A stretch of 5,018 nucleotides of DNA, taken from assembly GCF_938045595.1 (NCBI RefSeq), contig NZ_CALIBB010000219.1, positions 1-5,018 of the forward strand. Direction: 5' to 3'. Source of the stretch: an uncultured Campylobacter sp. (lineage in GTDB: Bacteria > Campylobacterota > Campylobacteria > Campylobacterales > Campylobacteraceae). Positions 1-4,820 of the stretch are shown piece after piece. Made by a program: the position numbers and the translations under genes. The number at the start of each line of letters is the position of its first letter. Positions within the stretch are counted from its first letter, which is position 1. Below the pieces are notes generated by a model that saw only the letters and a program-made list of their open reading frames with translations, was not told the origin of the DNA and did no database searches.

Positions 1-188
1 TCGAGACCAAACAAATGCATAAAAACGACGCTATTGCTGTACCAGAGAGCGAAAATATCAGCTTTTAATCCTACGCGATTTTTAGCCGCTGTGCCCTTGA
101 AGGTAAGCGAGCCTGCTTTTAATTTGCGAAACGCTTTTGTGTTCGCTCTCTACTCTTATGAAGGCAATGGTTTCTGTTCTTAATCATG

Positions 189-225
189 GCGGACTTGCGC
201 GATTTGCTTGCGCTTTAAAGTCCGC
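189..225. repeat. Inverted repeat with nested stem
   Basis: GCGGACTT at 189-196 is perfectly complementary to AAGTCCGC at 218-225. Inside it, GCGC at 197-200 can pair with GCGC at 210-213, leaving a 9-nt loop and a TTTA bulge. As RNA this would be a 12-bp imperfect hairpin, unusually GC-rich for this spacer. There is no T-run after it and no obvious promoter before it, so its role is unknown; it may be chance. Confidence 0.4.
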
Positions 226-395
226 TGATCCTTTACGCGATGCCTGCATAAATTTTATATTTTATAAGTTGTGGAATTTTGTATTTCACGAAATTCTGCG
301 CTGCACATCTTACTTATATGGCTCGGCTCGCATTTCCTATTCGCTTGCTTTCGCGCTTAAATTCCTTGCTACATGGCGCTATTTTGTCCGCAAAA

Positions 396-410
396 TTCTA
401 TATTATAGAA
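396..410. repeat. AT-rich palindrome
   Basis: TTCTATA, a single central T, then TATAGAA gives a perfect 7+1+7 palindrome. It could be a dimeric repressor site, but no gene start lies nearby on either strand, so no target can be named. Chance is a real possibility in AT-rich spacer. Confidence 0.3.
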
Positions 411-627
411 ATACAGCCGGCGTAGAATTTTAATTGCGAAATTCTTATAAATTTTCTTTCTCGCAGTTTGTCGCGTACTGCTCGTTTTCAGTGCAGTATT
501 CCCCGCTGATAAGATGTCGCGTAGATTTTTAAAACCCACGCTTTGCAAATTTCGTGTCTTGAAATTTCATTCATAAAAAATTTCGCATCGTAAAATTTTA
601 TCAAATTTCTCCCGCAAGAAAGAGGTG

Positions 628-658
628 TTGCCGTCTGTTTACCGCAGCCTGATATAAT
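628..658 (+). promoter_or_regulatory. Extended -10 promoter for a short RNA
   Basis: TATAAT at 653-658 is preceded by TG at 650-651, giving a perfect extended -10 (TGnTATAAT), the usual strong housekeeping promoter form in Campylobacter. A weak -35-like TTGCCG sits at 628-633 with a 19-bp spacer and may not matter, since this genus relies little on a -35. Transcription would begin near 664-666. The only thing between that point and the terminator ending at 722 is a stretch of about 58 nt with no open reading frame, so the promoter appears to drive a small RNA. Confidence 0.7.
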
Positions 659-664
659 CCCCAC

Positions 665-722
665 ATCGAAATTAGAACTCCTTTCAATAATCGGCGAGGC
701 CTGTGTGGGTCTCGCTTTTTTT
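665..722 (+). ncRNA. Putative porin-adjacent small regulatory RNA
   Basis: A start point 6-8 nt after the extended -10 gives a transcript of about 58 nt. It folds into two adjacent hairpins. The first (667-693) pairs CGA with TCG and TTA with TAA around a 2-nt AA bulge, and exposes a 13-nt loop at 675-687. The second (694-715) is the terminator. The loop contains GAACTCCTTT (675-684), an exact complement of AAAGGAGTTC at 847-856, the ribosome-binding site of the downstream porin. This is the layout of an antisense-type sRNA that blocks translation initiation. Seven of the ten paired bases are the generic Shine-Dalgarno core, so the specificity rests on the extra GTTC/GAAC bases. No protein is encoded. 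It could instead be an attenuated leader of the porin gene. The identity and function are inferred; only the promoter, folds and complementarity are seen. Confidence 0.6.
694..722 (+). terminator. Rho-independent terminator of the small RNA
   Basis: GCGAGGCC (694-701) pairs with GGTCTCGC (708-715): an 8-bp stem with one G-U pair and a 6-nt loop TGTGTG, followed by seven T residues (716-722). The minus-strand reading has no T-run after the stem, so it works in the plus direction only. No plus-strand gene ends upstream within this window except possibly at position 68, which supports its belonging to the short transcript starting near 665. Confidence 0.85.
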
Positions 723-742
723 ATGCCCGTTAAATTTAGATT

Positions 743-786
743 TTCGGTAAATACTCGGTAACAATTTGGTAAAATTTTAGTATTTT
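743..786. promoter_or_regulatory. Four tandem 11-bp repeats, likely regulator site
   Basis: Successive 11-bp units read TTCGGTAAATA (743-753), CTCGGTAACAA (754-764), TTTGGTAAAAT (765-775) and a degenerate TTTAGTATTTT (776-786). The GGTAA cores start at 746, 757 and 768, exactly 11 bp apart, with GTA kept in the fourth. OmpR/PhoB-family response regulators characteristically bind head-to-tail half-sites on an 11-bp period, so such a protein is the best guess. The array ends about 18 bp before the porin -10, where an activator could stand in for the missing -35. The period is seen; the binding protein is inferred. Confidence 0.6.
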
Positions 787-803
787 TCAGCCTATTTTAA
801 GCA

Positions 804-829
804 TATAATTTGTCATTTTGTGCTACTAT
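804..829 (+). promoter_or_regulatory. Porin promoter, two candidate -10 boxes
   Basis: TATAAT at 804-809 is a perfect -10, preceded by T-rich tracts as usual in Campylobacter and by no recognisable -35. It would start transcription near 816 and leave a leader of about 44 nt. A second candidate, TACTAT at 824-829 with an upstream TG at 821-822 (extended form), would give a leader of about 24 nt. Both leaders keep the ribosome-binding site that the upstream small RNA could pair with. Confidence 0.65.
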
Positions 830-846
830 TGCGCTTACAAACTTTT

Positions 847-856
847 AAAGGAGTTC
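847..856 (+). promoter_or_regulatory. Porin ribosome-binding site and putative sRNA target
   Basis: AAAGGAG at 847-853, six bases before the ATG at 860, is a strong Shine-Dalgarno site and fixes the porin start. The full AAAGGAGTTC (847-856) is perfectly complementary to the small RNA loop at 675-684. One mismatch beyond each end, two more A-T pairs follow on both sides. Confidence 0.8.
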
Positions 857-859
857 AAA

Positions 860-2083
860 ATGAAACTAGTTAAACTTAGTTTAGCGGCAGCAGTCGCTGC
901 AGGTGCTCTTGCTATGAGTGCAAGTGCTGTTCCGTTAGAGGAAGCTATCAAGGACGTGGATCTAAACGGATACGCTCGTATGCGATATACCCATGATCAC
1001 CTTAAAAATGAAACAAATAGTAATAAGGGCGTTTGGGAATTTAAATCCGAAGTAGATTTCAAAGCTAAAATCGATGATAATTTCTTTGGTGTAGTGGGCG
1101 TTAGGTTCTTAGATAGAGATAATGGCGAGTCGCTTTCTTCTTCAAATAGCCAATATCACGGTACACAAAATCCAAGCGACAAAGATTCTGATTTCGATAT
1201 CGCTAAAGCTTATTTAGGATACACTATCGGCGGTACCACTATTGCAGTCGGTCGCCAGGGCATAGGTTCGTTCTTTACCGACGATATGTATGGAGACGGT
1301 GTTAAGATTACTAGTACCGATATCGAGGGCTTGACAATTAGCGGCTTTTGGATGGATTCTTTAGAGAATGATAGCGATATTAGCTCTATAGATTCAAATG
1401 GAGCTTGGATGAATGATATTGGTCGAGTAGGTGGAAAATTAACTACCGATCATAATCTATATGGCATAGGATTTATGGGCTCATATGATCCTGTATCTTT
1501 CCAACTATGGTATAACGCTTTAGAGGACGTAGCACAGCTTTTCGCTGCAGAGCTAGCTCTAAATTTTGATATTTCCGATGATTTCAATCTTGGCGTAAAA
1601 GGTCAATACGCATTCTCTGATTTCGACGGAGATTATAAAGATGCGGGCGCTAGTGATGCAGACTTCTGGGCAGCAGAGGCTAATGCTGGTTTCTTTGGCG
1701 TTGATTTAGCTGCAGGTTATTTAAAATTCGAACCTGATGATAAAGATAAACTTTCTTTTGTATCTTTTGAAGACCAAGGCTCCTTTATTAGCCCAGGTGA
1801 AGAGCTGCTAGACTATAGAACTTTCAGTGGTAAAAATCACTACTGGTATGTAGTAGCAGGCTATACCATCCCTGATACTGGCATCAGAATCGGCGCTGAT
1901 TACCTAGACGGTAAAGCAGATGGTGATAATGCATATGAGGTAGTAGGTAGAATTTCTTATAAATATAATGAAAAGCTAAGCTTCAAAACTTGGTATTCTC
2001 ACTATAAGATTGATGATGCTTATGGCACAGGTCTTGATGAGAAAAAAGATCGCATCAGATTTGAGGCTAAATACAGCTTCTAA
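860..2083 (+). CDS. porA: Major outer membrane porin (Campylobacter MOMP family)
   Basis: A 407-residue outer-membrane beta-barrel of the Campylobacter MOMP family, a trimeric cation-preferring porin that is the main route for small solutes and an important surface antigen. Residues 1-23 are a signal peptide (MKLVKLSL, alanine-rich core, cleavage after ASA). The mature protein begins VPLEEAIKDVDLNGYARMRY, close to what is known from C. jejuni PorA. The body alternates polar and aromatic residues with many Asp, Gly and Tyr, as expected of strands and loops, and the last residues are KYSF with the terminal Phe used for barrel assembly. The length is near the usual 400-425. The start at 860 is set by AAAGGAG; the longer frame from a TTG at 818 would cross the promoter region. 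The gene is monocistronic or nearly so, with a strong terminator behind it. Control probably involves the 11-bp repeats and the small RNA upstream. Confidence 0.95.
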   Translation: MKLVKLSLAAAVAAGALAMSASAVPLEEAIKDVDLNGYARMRYTHDHLKNETNSNKGVWEFKSEVDFKAKIDDNFFGVVGVRFLDRDNGESLSSSNSQYHGTQNPSDKDSDFDIAKAYLGYTIGGTTIAVGRQGIGSFFTDDMYGDGVKITSTDIEGLTISGFWMDSLENDSDISSIDSNGAWMNDIGRVGGKLTTDHNLYGIGFMGSYDPVSFQLWYNALEDVAQLFAAELALNFDISDDFNLGVKGQYAFSDFDGDYKDAGASDADFWAAEANAGFFGVDLAAGYLKFEPDDKDKLSFVSFEDQGSFISPGEELLDYRTFSGKNHYWYVVAGYTIPDTGIRIGADYLDGKADGDNAYEVVGRISYKYNEKLSFKTWYSHYKIDDAYGTGLDEKKDRIRFEAKYSF

Positions 2084-2110
2084 TTATTTACCTTATACGG
2101 GTAAAATTAG
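2080..2110 (+). other. Hairpin overlapping the porin stop codon
   Basis: TTTACC (2087-2092) pairs with GGTAAA (2100-2105) across a 7-nt loop. CTAAT (2080-2084) pairs with ATTAG (2106-2110) with a 2-nt TA bulge, giving 11 pairs that include the porin TAA. It abuts the terminator hairpin. It may stabilise the 3' end of an abundant mRNA. Its right arm contains GGTAAAATT, also present in the third 11-bp repeat upstream of the porin. Confidence 0.45.
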
Positions 2111-2136
2111 GGCGAAGCTTTTGCTTCGCCCTTTTT
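2110..2136 (+). terminator. Rho-independent terminator of the porin gene
   Basis: GGGCGAAGC (2110-2118), a TTTT loop, GCTTCGCCC (2123-2131) and then TTTTT: a perfect 9-bp GC-rich stem, as expected behind a highly expressed gene. It ends only 22 bp before the start of the cytochrome gene, so transcription of that gene needs either readthrough or a promoter within the porin 3' region. Confidence 0.93.
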
Positions 2137-2158
2137 AAATTCTAAATCAAGGTTTTCT

Positions 2159-2734
2159 ATGAAAATTTTTAAAATTTCTTTTTTAGCATGTTTTTTTGCC
2201 TTTACTCTAAACGCTGCAGATAACACAAATGACGATACATACGTATTCGAAGCCAAAGGTGAGTTTGCCAAAGAGCTAAAATCCCTGATCGAAAAGCATT
2301 CTAAAGATGAAAACGTAACTGTAAATATCTACAAAAACGCTCCGGTCGCAGGCAGTAAAACCCATAGCGGCAAGGTAAATCGAAATATAAATTCTTTAAA
2401 AGAAAGAGGTGGAGCTATCTTTGCTGAGAAGTGCGCTTCATGTCACGGCGAGAATGGCCAAAAAAAAGCTTATGGAGTATCACGTAAACTCAAAGATATG
2501 GACGCCAAAGAGATCTCGATAGCTATGTCGCAATACACTACAGATCTAAGTTATGGTGGCAAGATGAAAAATATCATGCAGCCGATCGCCGCTAAGACGG
2601 GCGCTACGGAGCTAGGCTACATCATTGCTTATCTAAAAGGCGACGATTCGTTCCTATACGATAGCTCGTCTAGTAGGAGCACGAATACTGAAATTTCGAC
2701 CGCCCCGAGCGAGCAGGGCTCATACCTAAAATAA
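2159..2734 (+). CDS. Secreted monohaem c-type cytochrome
   Basis: A 191-residue periplasmic electron carrier. Residues 1 to about 19 form a signal peptide (MKIFKISFLACFFAFTLNA). Residues 25-60 are a charged, probably helical segment that I do not recognise as a named domain. Residues 82-160 form a class I cytochrome c domain with the haem site CASCH at 92-96. The sixth haem ligand is probably Met140 (in NIMQP), with Met136 as alternative. The tail from about 164 is Ser/Thr-rich and low in complexity. There is only one CxxCH, so one haem. The start is supported by AAGG at 2149-2152, six bases before the ATG. It probably moves electrons between the cytochrome bc1 complex or a periplasmic dehydrogenase and a terminal oxidase or peroxidase; the partner cannot be told from sequence. 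The next gene begins 10 bases after its stop, so the two are probably one transcript. Confidence 0.88.
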   Translation: MKIFKISFLACFFAFTLNAADNTNDDTYVFEAKGEFAKELKSLIEKHSKDENVTVNIYKNAPVAGSKTHSGKVNRNINSLKERGGAIFAEKCASCHGENGQKKAYGVSRKLKDMDAKEISIAMSQYTTDLSYGGKMKNIMQPIAAKTGATELGYIIAYLKGDDSFLYDSSSSRSTNTEISTAPSEQGSYLK

Positions 2735-2739
2735 AGGAG
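2733..2739 (+). promoter_or_regulatory. Ribosome-binding site overlapping the cytochrome stop
   Basis: AAAGGAG overlaps the last two bases of the cytochrome TAA (2732-2734) and lies five bases before the ATG at 2745. A ribosome terminating on the cytochrome would uncover or reuse this site, so translation of the two genes is probably coupled. Confidence 0.75.
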
Positions 2740-2744
2740 CGTAG

Positions 2745-3287
2745 ATGAAAGTAGCGATCGTTTTGGCAAACGGATTTGAAGAGATCGAGGCGGTAAGTTT
2801 GATCGATATTTTGCGCCGCGCGGAGATCGATGCAGCATCCGTGGGGCTGGATAAGAAATGCGTCTGCGGTGCGCACGGCGTAGAGATGATCGCCGATGAA
2901 ATTTTAGACGATATAAAAGTTTCGGAATTTGATATGATCGTTTTGCCAGGCGGCTTGCCCGGAGCCGAAAATTTGGCAAAGAGCGAGAAGCTGGGGCAGA
3001 TACTGCGCGACTTCGACGCAAACAATGCCAAGATCGGCGCAATATGTGCCGCTCCATGGGCGCTAGCTACCGCGGGTGTGCTAAAAGGCTCTTACACTTG
3101 TTATCCGGGTTTTGAAAATCAGATCGCTCACCCAGGCTATACGAATTCGGCGAATGTCGTAAAAGATCAAAATATAATGACTTCGAAAGGCCCTGCTACT
3201 GCGATGGAATTCGCACTACAAATCGTCCGTGAGTTAAAAGGCGAGCAGGTTTATTCCAAGCTAAAATCCGATTTGCTTTTTAAATAA
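2745..3287 (+). CDS. DJ-1/PfpI (ThiJ/YajL) family protein
   Basis: A 180-residue cytoplasmic protein of the DJ-1/ThiJ/PfpI superfamily, the usual length for the DJ-1/YajL group. The fold starts with MKVAIVLANGFEEIEAV, which carries the conserved Glu15 (equivalent to Glu18 of human DJ-1). VLPGG at 66-70 follows, then the nucleophile-elbow motif GAICAAP with the reactive Cys101, and a C-terminal SKGPATAMEFAL segment (147-158) matching the family's GPGTA region. Members are linked to protection against oxidative and carbonyl stress, variously as chaperones or glyoxal/methylglyoxal-active enzymes; the exact activity here is not shown by sequence. The old thiJ name does not imply thiamine synthesis. 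It follows the cytochrome by 10 bases with an overlapping ribosome-binding site. No terminator is obvious downstream, where a decayed luxS gene begins. Confidence 0.92.
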   Translation: MKVAIVLANGFEEIEAVSLIDILRRAEIDAASVGLDKKCVCGAHGVEMIADEILDDIKVSEFDMIVLPGGLPGAENLAKSEKLGQILRDFDANNAKIGAICAAPWALATAGVLKGSYTCYPGFENQIAHPGYTNSANVVKDQNIMTSKGPATAMEFALQIVRELKGEQVYSKLKSDLLFK

Positions 3288-3289
3288 AA

Positions 3290-3747
3290 TTTCAAGTGAA
3301 GGCCGATTCCAACGCGCTTTATTTTGCCATCTGTAAAACGGGGTGCGTGATTTTGCCACGCCTGAGAACTACAAATTTTATCTTACTCTGCACGTATAAA
3401 ATAGCCACAATATTTATTCTGAGTATCCGTAAACGACAAATGGAATTCTTGCAACTCAAATTTTAGATCGAAAAACGCAAAAAACCTTGTGCGTGACAGA
3501 TAAAATTTTATTGGAGCTAGTTGCTATTAAAACCAAATATTAACATCACGACGGCGTGGAGCGTAAGCATAAAATATTTTAGGCGTATCCTCAAGAGGAC
3601 GTCGCTGAGCTGAATAAATTTTAGTGCGGCACCTTCGCGATGCACTCGCTAGCAGAAGTTAAACAGATCGCGCAAAATGTGCTAAATAAGGGTATCGGCG
3701 TGATCAAAAACGACGAGATCGCGCTGGGTCTAAATTTGATCAAATAG
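3290..3747 (+). pseudogene. luxS: Decayed luxS (S-ribosylhomocysteine lyase)
   Basis: LuxS cleaves S-ribosylhomocysteine to homocysteine and the AI-2 precursor. No intact frame exists, but LuxS segments follow in order. In one frame, codons 3485-3517 read PCA-stop-QIKFYWS against the family's PMGCRTGFYMS, with the catalytic Cys codon now TGA (3494-3496). The same frame has a TAG at 3518 and TAWSVSIK at 3551-3574, at the right spacing for the AW..SMK helix. A lost pair of bases then shifts to ILGVSS (3576-3592). A further shift enters QEDVAELNKF, a TAG (3622-3624) where LuxS has Gln, and CGTFAMHSLAEVKQIAQNV, ending in NDEIALGLNLIK and TAG at 3745-3747. The CGT..MHSL block is a LuxS signature including a metal-binding Cys. 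The first part, 3290-3484, is weaker (faint traces around 3324-3378), so the 5' limit is approximate. With at least three stops and two frameshifts, it is a true pseudogene, not a sequencing slip. Confidence 0.82.
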
Positions 3748-3860
3748 CGACGTCAATGTGTCAAGAGGCAAAACGGCGCAGTTTTTGAAGGTTTTATGGT
3801 AAAGCTAAGATCTATCGGGAAGAATATAAGCTTGTAGCGCGCGACGAAAGTGTCATTTAG
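3748..3860 (+). pseudogene. Unidentified gene remnant after luxS
   Basis: Two overlapping frames read like one broken protein end. In the frame of the luxS tail, 3763-3803 gives KRQNGAVFEGFMVK. One base away, 3804-3860 gives AKIYREEYKLVARDESVI and then TAG. Joined, they make about 32 plausible residues with a single frameshift near 3803. The family is not recognised. No ribosome-binding site or intact start belongs to it, and a deletion may have removed most of the gene. The coding look could be chance, so this is tentative. Confidence 0.3.
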
Positions 3861-3907
3861 AATTCCTAAAAAGGATAAAATTTAGCGCTTCTTTAAAATA
3901 TCGTCGT

Positions 3908-4576
3908 TTAAAAATGTCGCGCTGCTTTGTATTGTTTTGATAACACGGTCTTTAGATTTTGCATTTTGTCGGGTGTGGGTCTGTATGCGATCAAATTTAC
4001 GCGCCTGATTTTCGCCGTGAAATAAAAAATCCCCAGTATTGTCGCGTTTAGAAATACTCCAAAATATATCCGTTCTAACCCCCATATCTCTATGCTGGCG
4101 GCATGAATGGGCACAAAAATTATCGCGATTAAGACCGGATAATAATCCGAAATTTTATTTTTGGCAAGGATTACGGTCGTAACGATGGCATATGCGATGA
4201 GCGTAAAAGGAGAGATAAGCAAGAGTGCAAAAAGCGCGTTTATGCGCTGATAATCTTCGTGCCCGATTAAGACGCAAAAACTACAAAACGCGAGCGTTAT
4301 GATAAAAAATAAAGGCAAAATCCACCGCGTTTTCACATCGCGCCCTTTAAGCAGCGATAAAAAGAGCAGATGAGAACCCAGTGCAATACAATAATAATCA
4401 AATATAACCGATGAGCTTAGAAACGTGAGCGGTATGCCGAGCAGCGTACCCGGTCCATCAAAATATACCCCACTAAACATAAGCCACGTGATAAAGAGTA
4501 TAAAAGCATATTTCAGACCCGCATAAGTGGCGCAAACACAGATACCAACAAGGATAAATCGTATAAATTTGCTCAT
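3908..4576 (-). CDS. Hypothetical polytopic membrane protein
   Basis: A 222-residue integral inner-membrane protein that I cannot place in a named family. Hydrophobic segments lie near residues 5-19, 21-37, 43-58, 60-76, 84-104, 112-138, 146-160 and 168-187, suggesting six to eight passes. A basic, soluble tail (about 189-222, with KIRR near its start) presumably faces the cytoplasm. Short charged loops such as KGRDVKTR (77-84) and GHEDYQR (105-111) separate the segments. I see no transporter, enzyme or sensor motif. I chose the ATG at 4576 rather than an upstream TTG at 4633, because an extended -10 promoter (4601-4609) lies between them and GGAAAAGG sits just before the ATG. Neighbours are a pseudogene region downstream and a divergently oriented dehydrogenase, so it appears to be a single-gene unit and context gives no hint of function. 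Confidence 0.72.
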   Translation of the reverse strand: MSKFIRFILVGICVCATYAGLKYAFILFITWLMFSGVYFDGPGTLLGIPLTFLSSSVIFDYYCIALGSHLLFLSLLKGRDVKTRWILPLFFIITLAFCSFCVLIGHEDYQRINALFALLLISPFTLIAYAIVTTVILAKNKISDYYPVLIAIIFVPIHAASIEIWGLERIYFGVFLNATILGIFYFTAKIRRVNLIAYRPTPDKMQNLKTVLSKQYKAARHF

Positions 4577-4600
4577 TTGCCTTTTCCATAAATTTAAGTG

Positions 4601-4609
4601 ATTATAGCA
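4601..4609 (-). promoter_or_regulatory. Extended -10 promoter of the membrane protein gene
   Basis: Read on the minus strand, the sequence is TGCTATAAT, a perfect extended -10. Transcription would start near 4594, leaving a leader of about 18 nt before the ATG at 4576. This placement rules out the longer TTG-started reading of the gene. Confidence 0.75.
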
Positions 4610-4771
4610 AACCGCGACAAACGAACGGCGCAAAATTTTAAATTTAGCCGTGCGCTCGCCGAATCCGCTGCCGATTACGAACTCATGCGCGCTAGAAGCA
4701 CGCCCAATGTCTTCGTATTATTTCATCCGCTCCAGCGCCGCAAGAACAAATTTCATAAATTCTAAATCCGT
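4610..4771 (-). other. Intergenic stretch with a possible coding remnant
   Basis: On the minus strand a frame from the ATG at 4756 reads MKFVLAALERMK, hits a TAA (4720-4718), then continues as YEDIGRASSAHEFVIG and SGFGERTAKFKIL toward 4634. The residues look protein-like, so this may be a gene fragment broken by a stop codon, but I do not recognise it and no ribosome-binding site supports it. It is in frame with the downstream membrane protein, though a promoter separates them. It could equally be GC-rich spacer. Confidence 0.25.
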
Positions 4772-4811
4772 TTTGCGTTATCATTGCACTAAATTTAAAA
4801 TTTTACGCAAA
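4772..4811. repeat. Inverted repeat abutting the dehydrogenase start
   Basis: TTTGCGT at 4772-4778 is perfectly complementary to ACGCAAA at 4805-4811, separated by 26 AT-rich bases. The right arm runs into the AAAGGGG ribosome-binding site (4809-4815), so a hairpin in the leader could partly cover it. Alternatively the two arms may be operator half-sites flanking the promoter. No regulator can be named. Confidence 0.4.
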
Positions 4812-4820
4812 GGGGATCAT

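Larger units (their letters stand above)
1..640. other. Long spacer with no defensible gene
   Basis: I see no convincing gene here. A short plus-strand frame, open from the window edge to a TAA at 66-68, ends in AVPESENISF and could be the last 21 codons of an upstream gene, but 21 codons are too few to judge. A 98-codon frame from a TTG at 137 to 433 lacks a ribosome-binding site and reads like translated spacer. The stretch does hold several small inverted repeats: an 8-bp stem at 189-196/218-225, an AT palindrome at 396-410, and 7-bp stems at 424-430/439-445 and 547-553/561-567. None is followed by a T-run, so none is a clear terminator. The many AAATTT words are typical of Campylobacter spacers. 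Confidence 0.6.

Noticed and set aside
1..149. Open minus-strand frame reading KAGSLTFKGTAAKNRVGL
   Set aside because: It has no start codon with a ribosome-binding site (the only ATG is at 20-18) and a TAG lies directly upstream at 152-150. The open length is short enough for chance.
137..433. 98-codon plus-strand frame starting at TTG
   Set aside because: No ribosome-binding site, a rare start codon, no recognisable motif, and it runs through inverted repeats; it reads like translated spacer.
626..649. CTGTTTACC followed by GCAGCC, resembling bacterial SRP (4.5S) RNA
   Set aside because: The conserved core between these words (GGTCC, the GGAA loop and AGCAG) is missing and no long pairing flanks it, so it is not a functional SRP RNA.
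659..709. CCCACA (660-665) pairing with TGTGGG (704-709) as an antiterminator
   Set aside because: The left arm lies at or before the predicted transcription start (about 664-666), so most of it would not be in the RNA.
818..859. Longer porin frame from TTG adding 14 residues
   Set aside because: It would spoil the signal peptide and overlap the promoter region; the ATG at 860 has a perfect ribosome-binding site and the family's normal N-terminus.
2629..3057. Three minus-strand frames opposite the cytochrome and DJ-1 genes
   Set aside because: They are Arg- and Ser-rich shadows of the well-supported plus-strand genes, with no motifs.
3296..3463. Open plus-strand frame of about 55 codons from GTG, reading LYFAICKTGCVILPR
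   Set aside because: No ribosome-binding site or family resemblance; it overlaps the weak 5' part of the luxS remnant and ends at a TAG.
3882..4085. 67-codon minus-strand frame
   Set aside because: It lies in another frame of the membrane protein gene and has no ribosome-binding site or motif.
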